In this document: positions 22,980 to 35,464 of the stretch, piece after piece | How positions within the stretch are numbered: the stretch's first letter is position 1 | Layout: every line of letters starts with the position of its first letter | NCBI RefSeq assembly: GCF_032854445.1 | Contig: NC_088296.1 | Coordinates: 28,329,064 to 28,393,063 of the forward strand | DNA length: 64,000 nt | DNA from: Liolophura sinensis | Lineage: Eukaryota; Mollusca; Polyplacophora; Chitonida; Chitonidae | Reading direction: 5' to 3' | Translations under genes and position numbers: made by a program | The notes under the pieces: model-generated | Databases searched by the model: none | The model's input: the letters and a program-made list of their open reading frames with translations, nothing else | What the model was told of the DNA's origin: nothing

Positions 22980-25900
22980 AAATTGACCAAAGGGCGGACT
23001 TAACCGGTTAACTATGAAGAAACTGTCACTGCTCTAGTTTTAGCCTCCATGGATTTGTTTTTGTGACCTGGTGTACACTCTCACGTTAGTAGGAAGTCGC
23101 ACATGCGTATTATGTGACATGTTTGGATCTTTGCCAAGTACCAGGAGACGTAATGCACGGCAAACTGTTAACAGATCCAGGGAATACAAAGGTGTGTGAT
23201 GTGAGATAGGAAGGACCAAGGCGATTAACACAATGAATATTGTGGGGTGGGTGGGAGGGGGGGAGTATTTGTGTGTCTGGGGTTGGGGGTTACAGGTAAA
23301 AACCGACAATAGCCCTCATCACTGCATTTCTAAAAACTAATTCTGCTTAAGCCATAGTACTAAGGAGCGTGTAAGTTGCTACTATTTATGCATTTCCATG
23401 AACAGTTAGAATAAAACCCTGACTGAGGTAAACTGACAAGAGGCCGTAGTTCACTGGTTACATGTTAACATTTGCCAGATATCACAATGTCGCCGCTGCT
23501 CAGGTTTTACTCTCTGTGCTGTACGTCTGTCACACGGCCGTCGCTGCTTTAGTTTTACACTCTATGCTGTACCGGTACATCTGTCACACTGCCATCTCTG
23601 CTCTGGTTTTACTGTCTGTGCTGTACGTCTATCACATTGTCGTCGCTGCTCTGGTTTTACTTTCTATACTGTACATCTGTCACACTGCCATCGCTACTCT
23701 GGTTTTACTGTCTATGCAGTACGTCTATCACATTGTCGTCGCTGCTCTGGCTTTACCCTCTGCACTGTACGTCTATCACATTGTCGTCCCTACTCTGGTT
23801 TTACTTTCTATACTGTACATCTGTCACACTGTCGCTGCTGCTCTGGTTTTACTGTCTTTGCTGTACGTCCATTACATTGTCGTCTGTGCTCCGGTTTTAC
23901 TGTCCATGCTGTACGTCTGTCACACGGTCGTCGCTGCTCTGGTTTTACTGTCTTTGCTGTTTGTCTATCACATTTTCTTCTCTGCTCTGGTTTTACTGTA
24001 CATGCTGTACGTCTGTCACACGGTCGTCGCTGCTCTAGTTTTACACTCTATGCTGTACATCTGTCACATGGCCATCTCTGCTCTGGTTTTACCCTCTGCA
24101 CTGTACATCTATCACACTGTCGTCCCTACTCTGGTTTTACTTTCTATACTGTACATCTGTGACACAGTCATCGCTGCTCTGGTTTTACTGTCTGTGCCGT
24201 ACGTCTATCACACTGTTGTCGTCACTCTGGATTTACTGTCTATACTGTTCGTCTATTACACTTTCGTCGCTGCCCTGGTTTTACTGTCTATGCTGTACCT
24301 CTATCACACTGTAATCACTGCTCTGGTTTTACTCTCTATACTGTACGTCTGTCACACTGTTGTCACGGCTCTGATTTTATTGTCTGTGGTATATGCCAAT
24401 CAAACTGCCATCGCTGCTCTGGTTTTACTCTCTATGCTGTACGTGTATCACACTGTCGTCACCTACTCTGGTTTTACTCTTTATGCTGTACGTCCGTCAC
24501 ACGGCCATCTCTGCCTCTGGTTTTATTGTCTTTGCTGTACGTCTATCACACTGTTGTCGCTGCCCTGGTTTTACTGTCTATGCTGTACATCTGTCACACT
24601 GTCATCGCTGCTCTGGTTTTACTGTCCATGCTGTACGTCTATCACACTGTCGTCGCTGCTCTGGTTTTACTGTCTGTGCTGTACGTGTATCACACTGTCG
24701 CTGCTTCTCTGGTTTTACTGTCTTTGCTGTACGTCTATCACACTGTTGTCGCTGCCCTGGTTTTACTGTCTATGCTGTACGTCTATCACATTGTACTCAC
24801 TGCTCTAGTTTTACTCTCTATGCTGTACGTCTATCACACTGCCATCGCTGCTCTGATTTTACTCTGTATGCGGTTTGTCTATCACACTGTCCTCGCTGCA
24901 TTAGTTTTACTCTCTATACTGTACTTCTGTCACATTGCCATCGCTGCTCTGATTTACTCTCTATGCTGCACGTCAATCACATTGTCGTCGTTGCTCTGGC
25001 CTTACTCTCTATGTTGTAGATCTATCACACTGTCGTGGCTGCTCTGTTTTTCTCCCTCTATGCTGTACGTCTATCACACTGTCGTCACTGCTCTGATTTT
25101 ACTGTCTATGCTATATGTCAATCGCACTGCCATCTGCTCTGGTTTTACTCTCTATGCTGTACGTGTATCACACTGTCGACCCTGCTCTGGTTTTACTCTC
25201 TATGTTGTACGTCTATCACACGGTCGTCACTGCTCTGGTTTTACTGTCTATGCTGTAAGCCCGTCACAGTGTCGCTGCTACTCTGGTTTTGCTGTCTTTG
25301 CTGTACGCCTATCACATTTTCGTCTCTGCTCTGGTTTTACTGCCCATGCTGTACGTCTGTAACACGGTCGTCGCTGCTCCGGTTTTACTGTCTTTGCTGT
25401 ACATCTATCACATTGTCGTCTCTGCTCTGGTTTTACTGTCCATGCTGTACGTCTGTCACACGGTCGTCGCTGCTATGGTTTTACTCTCTATGCTGTACAT
25501 CTGTCACACGGCCATCCCTGCTCTGTTTTACTGTCTATGCTGTACATCTATCACACTGTCGTCGGTGCTCTGATTTTACTGTTTGTACTATATGCTAATC
25601 ACACTGCCATCATTGCTCTGGTTTTACTCTCTATGCTGAGCGTCTGTCACACTGCCATCGAAGCTGCGGTTTTACTCTCTATGCTGTACGTGTATCACAC
25701 TGTCGTCACTCCTCTGGTTTTACTCTCTATGCTGTACGTCTATCCTACTGTCGTCGCTACTCTGACTTTACTGTCTATGCTATATGTCAATCACACTGCC
25801 ATCACTGCTCTGGTTTTACTCCCTATGCTGTACGTGTATCACTCTGTCGTCCCCGCTCTGGTTTTACTCTCTATACCATACGTCTATCACACTGTCGTCG

Positions 25901-27046
25901 TTGCTTTCGTTTTACTCTCTATGCTGTACGTCTATCACGCTGCCGTCGCTACTCTAGTTTTACTTTCTATTACACTGTACGTCTATCACGCTGCCTTAGC
26001 CGCTATGGTTTTACTCTCTATACTGTACATCTATCACACTGTCGTGGATGCTCTGGTTTTACTCTCTGTGTTGTACGTCTATCACGTTGCCTTAGCCGCT
26101 ATGGTTTTACTCTCTATACTCTACGTCTATCACACTGTCGTGGATGCTCTGATTTTACTCTCTATATTGTACGTCTATTACACTGCATTCGCTGCTCTGG
26201 TTTTACTCTCTATACTGTACGTTTTTATTTATTTTCTATTAATACCAGTCTCAAAAATATTGATGCAATTTACTGTGCAATAGTTGTCAGTGAAAGCACA
26301 TGTAAGTTGTGGATCAAGATCAATCAGTGAGCAACTGTAGGAATGTTAAATGTGTTTGTAAATAGGGATTACTTAACGTAAACACACATTTGTGAAGTTT
26401 AGTTGGTTAATTTGAGTCATTGGTAAATCAGGGATGTAAAACTTCTCCAGAAACACAGACTATTCTGCTGATTGTATAACCATTGATACATGTGTCCAGT
26501 TATACCCATTTATGATTAGGACACGTATCAGATTTTCCAAAAACAGTGCAAAGACCGAGACTATGGTGCTGGGAATACTACACAGTTGACAACTTCCCAA
26601 CCACTAGGTTTACAACCGATCCTAAGCATTTATTTATGGTGGTCACAATCAACTGGAGAATTTTCGCAGCACTGATGAAGATTTGTAGTCGATTGTGTCT
26701 GTAGATCCGTTTTACGTGGTATTGCATGATGCCAGGTGAAGGGCCCATTGATACGACAATGGAGCAAATGAATCCGGAAACATAATTAAACAAAAACATT
26801 ATCATTGCTCATGTAATAATTTGTGACATTTTTGGGACATTGCCGATACATGAACCCATTGCCAAATGTATGGAAACCGGAAAAGGACATCTTGTCCCGG
26901 GCTTTGCGGGCCTCGTCCCAGCGACAACGTTGCTCATTGGACTTAAGAATTACTATGTTGGAATTTTCACCCATAGTTCTATGTTTTACAAATTTTTCGT
27001 ACGCGACTTGACTGATAAACCTTTGGTAGCTCCCAGACTATATATA
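22980..27046. repeat. Dispersed repeat family R, copy 3, interrupted
   Basis: The left part (23,010-23,330) matches R copy 2 around TTTTAGCCTCCATGGATTTG. The right part, from GATGCAATTTACTGTGCAAT at about 26,263 to about 27,046, matches copies 2 and 4, including GTCACAATCAACTG and the GGTAGCTC block at the end. A 2.75 kb 48 bp array separates the two parts. At about 27,046 homology stops where a minus-strand LINE fragment begins. Confidence 0.65.
23470..26230. repeat. 48 bp minisatellite, about 57 copies
   Basis: The unit is approximately TTTTACTGTCTATGCTGTAC, GTCTATCACACTGTCGTCGC, TGCTCTGG. A 48 bp period without stops keeps all three plus frames open for long stretches, including a 448-codon ORF (23,462-24,808) of hydrophobic 16-residue units like VLLSMLYVYHTVVAAL. 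The frame shifts at several units, and no signal for a real transcript is seen, so I treat it as non-coding. The monomer resembles a single-copy R segment, CTGCTCTAGTCTTAGTCTCC at 17,861. Confidence 0.9.
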
Positions 27047-27062
27047 AATAAATTATTATTAT

Positions 27063-27734
27063 CTACAACATTGTTGCATTGAGGCATATACCCACGTCGA
27101 TACTCCTAGCGTCTGGAGCATACTTCAAATGCTCGCCACAAAAGCCATCCAAACCTGGCGTTTTGCTAGGTTTAAATTGAGACACCATATAACGTAAAGC
27201 GTCGGGTGTAATAAGATTCATATTAGATGTATCTGACTGGGACAAAATGTTAAAGACCTCGGTTATATGACATTTGGTAGATATATCATTAAGTATAGAG
27301 TAAAATTTATCCTTCCACATGTCAGCAATATTACGTTCACCCTCAACATTATCAATACGATTGGGCAAACTCAAACACCAGGGATTAGTAAACTTAATCT
27401 CATGGGAAAATTCACCCAATGATGAGTTATAAAACTCCGCCATTTTATTAGCCTGAGTCTCGGCTTCATCTTTTTCGCAAGATGTAAGTGCATGCTGAAA
27501 ACGTCTCCTAAACTGACGCATTTGATCAGCAATGGGGCCACAGCGTGGACTACCATGCTCTATCCAGAGACTGAAACTATATACTTCTGGAAAGAGAATA
27601 CAGCTCAGGCATACAGTCATTCCATCCTGGTCCAGAATAGTCACAGTGTTTCCTTGACTTAGTAACGTAATTAGATCCAGCCGAAAACAAAGCGTGCACA
27701 ATCTCATTATAATAGCTAAAATTATAGCCAGCAT
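27063..27734 (-). pseudogene. LINE linker and RT N-terminus remnant
   Basis: A 223-codon open stretch. The N-terminal half (ADQMRQFRRRFQHALTSCEK) is the charged linker typical between endonuclease and RT. The C-terminal third holds NIADMWKDKFYSILND and FKPSKTPGLDGFCGEHLKYA, the RT entry motif. The sequence ends about 20 residues later, before motifs A (F-x-D) and C (ADD). Confidence 0.7.
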
Positions 27735-27836
27735 TCTCCATACAATCAGAATCCCTACACAAGATAGCTTCTAAAGGAATGGAGATATTAATATTGTTCA
27801 TAGCACGGTCACAATGCTTCTGAAAATCGACATGGC

Positions 27837-28260
27837 TTAAATCATTTCAATCACCAGAGGAACGCCACTCGTTGGATGGTAACTCAGTGCTGGTAGAGCA
27901 TCACAACTGAGAGTAATGCACACAGGAAAATGATCAGACGAAACAACGTCGTATAAGACCTCAACAGATTGAACGGCCCTGTTTACATTCACAGAGGAAA
28001 CAAAATTATCTAACCATGAGATTGTTAAGTGAGCGTCACTAACATAAGTGTAAGAACTGGCGGGCAAAAATTCAAAGTCTGAAATACGTAAGTTGCGACA
28101 ATCACAAAAAAGATTTAAGTTCATCACCTAATAAGCGTGAAGCATGCGCATTGCAGTCACCACCAATAAGAACAGAATAGGAATATCAGAATCTTTATTA
28201 CTAGCACGTAACTCACTGAGACAGTCGATAAAACTGTCAAGATTATCATGACTCTCTGTC
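27837..28260 (-). pseudogene. LINE endonuclease domain remnant
   Basis: The 28,260-28,150 part reads ESHDNLDSFIDCLSELRASN, then after a +1 shift IGGDCNAHASRLLGDELK. The first matches the segment preceding the GDFN-type motif of apurinic-like endonucleases and the second the motif itself. After a stop, TYVSDAHLTISWLDNFVSS and SDHFPV correspond to the T-x-x-S...SWIDH and SDH motifs near the domain end. At least one frameshift and one stop break it. Confidence 0.7.
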
Positions 28261-28900
28261 GGCAAATAAACACAAATAATTAACAATTAACAATTGTCAA
28301 AGGGATCTAATCACGGGTAATGAACTTTTCACAGATCTGCCTTTGTATGTAGAGATGTAAAGTTAAACAGTCAGAGTTAATAGCCCAACTTATCTTCACC
28401 GTACCAGGGAGAGCCATAATCATCACTATAACCCACGGACGTATGGTACATAGCCTTTTCTTTGTCTGGATCCCGCTCACGTGATTTGTAGAATTTACGC
28501 ACAAGAATTTATTCAGACCAGTATTTAAAGTTAAGAAATGACTTTGAAAGGCGACAATGCACACTTAACCAAAATGAGGCATACGAGTTTTATTTGGTCT
28601 CGAATTGTTTGCATTCACTGAATACAACATTACAACAGTATCTCCAGGAAGAACATTAATCCTGTCAACCATGTGGCATAACAGTTCACTGATAATTAGT
28701 TCTCTAGCATCAGGTGTTACCTCACTTTTGCCCTACTCCTCACCATCATTAGCGTCAACAGACAACTTTCAGGAGCAGCATCAGGCATGCCGTAGAGAGC
28801 CTCTGCGCGTCTACAGATTTCGTGAATCACGCTGGACATTTTATGATATGAAACAAAACTGGCCACATCGAAGACTAAACGTGAATTAGAAGATGATCAG

Positions 28901-31020
28901 GATACCTTGACGGACACATCTGCGCAGTGATACAACATTCGGTCGCCTGGACCGAAAGAAATACACCAAAAAAACTGGAACCGCACGTGAACAAAAACTT
29001 CTCAGTTTAGACTTTATTGTATGTGTTTAAGCCTTATTTCGTTGTTTGTAACCCAATATCATGTTAATCATGTTTGTTTGTGTTGTTGTCGTATCACAGC
29101 TAATTATAGTTACGATACACGATGGCGTGGTCCATAAAACAAGGAGACTATTATACAGAACTGTGAGGGAGTGTCAGCAAACGAGTTGCCTAAATTGTGA
29201 ATTCTCGGTGGATGTAGACTATTGACTCAACTCTGATCACTCGATGTGATTATTACCAGAGCTGTGGTCAACAGTAGAGATATTACCTCTAAGTGTTAAA
29301 TCCTTTTTCTTATCAGTCATTTACTGTTGTGTATTGTGTGGATCTTACTATGATGTTCGCGCCGTCGGATAGGTGAAATATTCTTGAGCACGGCGTAAAA
29401 CACAAATAAATAAATAAACAATGCTGTAAGTGTAAGCCTGAGATAATATTTATTGTCATTATAACACTCCCTGTATAATGCAGTTTTTCTTGTGTGTTCT
29501 CCGGTGTGGGAGAGACAATAAGCCACACAGATTCTGTACAGTTCTCAAGCTTTAGAACAACTGCACGGAGATCCACTCTTTATGTTTTAGATGTGAAAAC
29601 TTTGGAATGTTTTTGAATGTGTTTACGTTTTATGTCAGTCGTGTCTAGTTGTGTGTGTGGCTAATATCTAAATTATAGTTATCAAAATGAGAGAAAAATC
29701 TTGTTCTTTAAATGTGTTGATTTATGACAGCTTTGGTTGTTTGTATTTTATGAACAATCCTTTTACTGCATCCTATCATGTATTGCATGTAAGTGTGAAT
29801 CAATTAGCATTTCACTTGATTGTAAAGTTTGGATGTTAACTCTGCAGCAGTGATAAATACATTTCTATATTATTAAGCTTCAATTACTCAATTGACAATT
29901 TTACATGATGCACTGAAATTCTCTGATCACTGAGTGACGTAGTATTTTAGTGTGTGGTTCGCAGAGTGCAAGTTTGTTCATACCTTTATTGTGTTATATT
30001 TATATCAAATACCGTGGTCAGGTGAAAGGTGCCTGAAGGTCAATCAAGGTGCATGTAGTTGCATTTTTAACTAGAAACTATCTAGTTTTATTGTGATATT
30101 TATAATATTTAAAAATAATTGTTTATTGATCCATGGAATTTTAATTCATTTAATGTGATGCAAATGTGTATATATTGTGTGTAGTTGTCAATATAATTCT
30201 TAATGTTTTTGTTTCTGTATATATTTCAGAACGCTATTTTTATCTAATGGAGATAATGCACTGTTAAAGAACTCTCCGTGACCGAGTTGTGTTATCTGTC
30301 GCTCGAATCATACAATAAAACTTTCAATAAATATACAGTTTAGCCGTGCAATATCATACAATGTATACAGTTCTGAGGTAACCTTGTACGCACCTTGTAA
30401 GCTTTTGTACGCATGTAGCCCGCACATAATACATCGTTGTGAAAACGCCGGTGGTAAACATGTACTAGGTGAGGCCGTAACCTACATTTCTTGGATTTCG
30501 TGGAAATGTCATCAATAGTAAATATACCTATGCAGGGCTGACCTGCGCGCCTCTGTCTGCCTTTTGTTGATATTTGTGTATTACACCTTTACCTTAGGTA
30601 CCCAGCTATAGTTGTATTGAGGACACACAGCGGAGAGGACCCACGAACGGCTAACGAATCCATGCTTGCAGGTAGGGCACATTCATACCACCTCTCATTA
30701 GAGATCTTCAGTTAGAAGTCACAAATTCAACTTCTAACTTTTAACTTCCAACTAAAATAGGTAAACTAATTGTAGTTTGAAGTTACAAGTTACAAATGAT
30801 AACTCTTAACTAAAGGTTTCTAATGTTAATTACTGTACGTTATAGTAAAAAGCACGCAGCACAGAGAATTTAATCAGAGCAGCGACAATAGTGTGATAGG
30901 CGACAAATAGTCGCCCGTGGGACACGGCCTCTTCAGCCTCTTCTGTTTCTTTCAGCCAGTCGCTATATTCAGCGCTCTCCAAAATCATAGTCGCTACCAA
31001 TACTGGCTTTAGCCAGTGCC
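28901..31020. other. No gene seen; one SINE scrap
   Basis: AT-rich sequence with AATAAA-like words (for example near 30,315-30,335) but no ORF over about 90 codons and no domain. The SINE scrap at 29,358-29,420 is listed separately. Confidence 0.45.
29358..29420 (+). mobile_element. SINE 3'-end scrap
   Basis: GCGCCGTCGGATAGGTGAAA, TATTCTTGAGCACGGCGTAA, then an (AAATA)n tail: the same 3' module as 10,400-10,489. Confidence 0.75.
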
Positions 31021-31119
31021 ATGTCACAGCACAAGCTCCACGCGTGTATATGTTTGAAGCTCATCTTCCTTCAAAGTTTGAACTTTTTTTTTTCGCAATG
31101 TTATAGTCCATCAGCTTGG

Positions 31120-31700
31120 TTTCGACCGCAAGAACCCATTGCCTCGGGTGACGTCATAAGTGTTTAAAAAAAGACCGTACCATGCTGGACACTGGGCGGA
31201 GTTTAACATGTTTTGACGGAGGGCGACACCAGTTACCTAATCTGCTATGCACTTTTAATACTGTAAACTCTGTTACTAACACAGCCACATTGAAATTGTT
31301 GAAAAAAGATCACTGTTATCCTGTGCCATGCTGCAACCTACATCAAGCTAGGACACAATGCATTGAGCATCGAATTCATATTATATAGCTTGACATCGAG
31401 TAAATAATCCCCTACATAGGCTCTTTTTGATAATGTATCGATGTCTAAGATAAAAGAAAAATCCCTTTTAAATTCCGTCTTTTTGTATAGTACAGAATAA
31501 GATCGAGATTAAAAAAACAAATCGGGACAAAGTTTTTGTTTATCTTGAATATTATCAAAAAGAGCATATGCAGGAAATTATCTGGTCTGTGCCGGGGTAC
31601 ATGATATGGCATTTGATGCTCATGACATTGTCCTTCAGTGTGATATAGGTTGTAGCCTGGCACAGGATAACACTGAATTTTATAAAACTTTTCGACAAAG
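31120..31700. repeat. Fold-back repeat family F, copy 1
   Basis: Positions 31,308-31,450 are an imperfect inverted copy of about 31,545-31,680 (shared block GTTATCCTGTGCCA, and GCTCTTTTTGATAAT inward). The outer left part, 31,160-31,270 (GCGGAGTTTAACATGTTTTG, CACCAGTTACCT), recurs in inverse orientation at 38,790-38,880 in copy 2. It is non-coding and probably a non-autonomous inverted-repeat element. Confidence 0.65.
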
Positions 31701-31844
31701 TTTTTCTTTACATTACAGATCGGTGCATTTTTAAAAAAGTCCATCTGTAAGGAATTATTTAGGTTATGCGAGACTATTTACTATATACTTTGTTTATCTT
31801 CTCCGCTGCATTGTGCCGTTATCTTTTATTCTTCATAAATGCAC

Positions 31845-34800
31845 CAAGGCCCTATTAGCGCCTATTATATGATGTTAGCTGAGGAGCGTTCCGCCGTATG
31901 TAAAAACGTTCATGTAAAACACCAAAATTTAAGATAGCTGACATAAATAATAAAATATCACTTTTTTGAGACCTATTAAAGGGTCAACGGAAACCCAGGG
32001 TATTTGCCGAACTTGTAATTTTGGGACAACTGGATGGTAGCAGTGCTAGTGTGTGTTTATATCATACAATCAGTCGTTATTCTAATAAATAACAAATATC
32101 CAATCAACATCGACCTTCAGTTTTACAAGGAATTATCACCAAACAGTGATATATATGGCGGTAAAACTACAACGTCCATCAGCCCTGTAACTTTATGGAC
32201 TTTCTTGCGGTATGTCTAGAGATAGGGCAGTTTTATGTGTTACGCACATTAAGCTGATTAATACAATAACTGATGTAAGTGTGGACTTGAACAAAAAAAT
32301 GCAATATGTGAGTGACAATGACGAAACGGGCAGGGTCACGAAAATACACCTTAATACTACGGGGCTCTTCACAAAAAAAGTATACCACGTGACGTGAATG
32401 AATCTATGGCGAGCACCAGTAGAAAGCGAGACTATTGACTTCTCTTTGCAGCCTAAAGAACATACAGAGGATGTTCTCATCTTAAAGACGACCACAGCCT
32501 GCTATACGTACTGCCCTGAGAAATTTAGTGACGACGCAATTTACTATGCAATGTTTATCTGGCAAAAGGGAATGTAGGTTTCTGAATAAGAACTGAATAA
32601 GATAACGTTAGTTGATTACTTTGTGTCATTGGTAAATCCGAGAAGTGGAACATCTTCAGACATACTGACTATTCCGCCGATTGGGTAATCATTTATACAT
32701 GTACCCAGTTATACCTATTCAAGCTTGGGAGACTTTCAAAAACAGTGCGAAGACTAAGATCATGGTGTTGAGAGTACCACACAGTTGACAACTTGCCATC
32801 AATTAAGTTACAACCGATCCGATACATTTATCTCCTGCATTTACCGTCATTCTGATGTACTTGCCTCCGTTTTGTTTTCAAATTTGGACAAAAATGGAAC
32901 TTCTCGGTACAACGGTCTGGTCTTTACTTTCCTCTGCTTTGATATAAAGTTGGACATTTTCTACAAATTATTAGTTCCCAATTCGTATTCAGTTTTTCAC
33001 ATGGGCAATGTATACAAGAGAGCCTGTAAATGCTGCTCGCACTGATCAGTGCCGGAACCTACTTTAAGCTAACATAATAATGTTAACACGTCAGTAACAA
33101 AAACAAAATTTTGATAATCAAAGCTACATGTTTAGTGTATATTATTCTGCTTCGTTTTAACGAAATGTATCTTAAGTTCAACCTCCATAGAATCATTCAC
33201 TAAATATGACGTCTCCACAAAGTTATCGTAGACTGAACTGAGTGTAACATGACAACTGATGCTATGGTCGTCACAATCAACTGTGGAATTCTCACAGCAA
33301 TGATGTAAATTTGTAGTCGACTGTGTCTGTAGATCCGTTCACGTGGTATTCCATGATGCTCGATGAAGGGCCCAGTGATACGACAATAGGACAACTCGTC
33401 CCAGGATTTGACGGCCTCGACTCAATGACAACTTTGCACATGGGACTTAGAAATCATTATGTTGGAAATTTCATCCACAGTTCTATGTTCCACGTGTCAA
33501 AATTTTCGTGCGCGACTTGACCGATACATCTCTGGTAGCTCTCGGACTAGGTAAGTCCGGAAAGCAGTCAGAGATTTGAGGAGATCCGTGTGATGATTAC
33601 TGGATATATTCTCAGAAGAGGACTTTGACAGGTGATTAAAATTGAAACTGATCGTAATACTTCGCATTTATCTGTTAGAATGTAGTAAAGACTGTGAGAT
33701 GTCTCGTAAACTAATGTACTTATTAACATATATGCTGTACTGTTTTCAGTATAATCCTGTTTCATTTGTTCAAATTTCACTCGATTTCACACTTACGGAA
33801 GCGCGGCTAAAGATGTGCTGTATGCATACGTATATGACCTACTTCCACACAAAACAAAGAACCAAAAACTCGCATATTACCACTCAAGCGCAGTGTGTCC
33901 AATGCATCATTTTGGTACTTGAATCTTGGCCAAACGCCAGCGAACACAGATGCGTTCCACGCGACGTACATTGGTGAAGACGACACGATACACAAGGTTT
34001 TCGTGCGCACGTGGCCTGTAAGCTGCCTTATAACGAAACTGAAATCTGTGTGGATCATTCGCTATAGAAAACCACACGTTACAGTCTAAACTACATACAC
34101 AGGCTATCTGTGGCTTTTCTGTGTGTGTAAGATAACAACCCACTTCACCGACGCGTACCATCCTGAGATTTGTTGTAAAGTCATGCTGTGATTATCTAAC
34201 AAATAAGCATTGTGTTTGGACAAAGGGGGAAAGGGTGGCTTACTGTGTGATAATCTATTTCTGCGAATCCGGACCTTGAGTCTTGGCCAAATGACAGCTA
34301 CCACAGACGTTCGACGCAAAGTACTCAGGGTGATCAAGGCTCAACGAATAAGGCTTTCGTGCTCACGGGACGTTTAATCTGCCTTAGCACGAGACTCAAA
34401 TATGTGTGGATTATTCCCAATAGAAATCTACACGTTACAGCCTAAACCACACATACAGACTATCTGTGGCTTTCTGTGTGTGTGTGTAAGATAACAACCC
34501 ACTTCACGGACACGTATCATCCTGAAATGTGTTGTGAAGTCATGCAGTGACTATGTAACAAATACATGTTGTGATTATCTAACAAATAAGAATTGTGTAT
34601 GAATAAAGGGGCAATGAGTGGCTTACTGCATGGTAATCTATTTCTATAAATCCGGGTTCCTTATAATTCATTTACATCGTTCTGTAGATTTCACTTAAAG
34701 CCGGTTACCTTGTGTAAATGTACTATCCATATGTTAACATTCGGCAGGAATCTATGCGTAGAAGACATTGGTATCCCCGACTTCAAACAAAATGGACGTT

Positions 34801-35245
34801 CTAGGTCAGTAATCACAGGACCAATCCCCAAAACGACGTGTAACACAAATCACCACTGTAATACGACGTATATAAAGACTATATAATGTGCGACATTAGG
34901 ACGGATTCATGCCAAGATAAAAGGGACTGATCTGAAAAATGCATAATCCTTTATCCCCAGACCTCACGGTTGTGATAAGTAGAGAACAAGTACTGGACGA
35001 TAGTTGGCAGGTGTACTTTACAATCAAAAGTAAAGGAATACGAGATTTTAAAATATCTTTGTTATTAAGTTATTTACATTACAATTCAAGGTTCAGCCTT
35101 TAGACAAATCTTCAAACTTGTTTTATAGTATTATTCTCTTCCAGTTGTGCCAAATCTGGCGCTTTTATCACAAAAATAAGCTGTTGGTTTGATATTCCGC
35201 TTTACTACCACTTCATCAATACTGAACATGCAGGCTGACCTTCTA
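31845..35245. repeat. Dispersed repeat family R, copy 4
   Basis: The longest copy without an internal array before 35 kb. It starts CTATTAGCGCCTATTATATG, includes the MVAVLVCVYIIQSVV segment at 32,034, and ends near CGCTTTTATCACAAA (35,160). It contains its own tandem duplication at about 33,912-34,650. ORFs inside are all under 115 codons and unrecognised. Confidence 0.75.
33912..34650. repeat. ~370 bp tandem duplication inside R copy 4
   Basis: 33,912-34,272 and 34,273-34,650 are two versions of the segment that occurs once in R copy 2 (19,845-20,215). Both contain TCTTGGCCAAA, TATCTGTGGCTTT and GATAACAACCCACTTCAC. The second half is much closer to copy 2, including GACGTTCGACGCAAAGTACT. 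Confidence 0.75.
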
Positions 35246-35464
35246 GGAGTGGTATAAACAGATACTTACCGTAAACTGTGATGTAAACATTATAATACAG
35301 TGTAGGCTGATGCCCTACGCCGTGGAATAGACTGAGCGTACACCACGTTATCTAATAGTGATTAAATTAACATAGATAAAAAAAACACTGTTATTTATTT
35401 TACTAGGGATGGGCAAAGATTTCTGGCTTTACAATGCACAAGCTCCTGTAGAGTGCTTTGACTG

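Larger units (their letters stand above)
27047..28900 (-). mobile_element. Non-LTR retrotransposon (LINE) fragment, decayed, 3'-truncated
   Basis: Read on the minus strand from 28,900 down. At 28,730-28,565 is an ORF1-like segment (ISELLCHMVDRINVLPGDTV). Below that is an endonuclease region split by frameshifts, with GGDCNAHASRLLGDEL near 28,150 and SDAHLTISWLDNFVSS...SDHFPVCI within 28,127-27,837. A linker and the start of reverse transcriptase (KTPGLDGFCGEHLKYAPDA) fall within 27,734-27,063. The catalytic RT motifs are absent because the element stops at about 27,050, inside R copy 3. The order of parts and the GEHLKYA-type RT entry are those of an endonuclease-bearing LINE. It cannot be functional. 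Confidence 0.75.

Noticed and set aside
26840-27045. Peptide-like segment LVPGFAGLVPATTLLIGLKN shared by R copies 3 and 4
   Set aside because: Differences between the copies are mostly amino-acid changing and the frame ends soon; DNA homology explains it.
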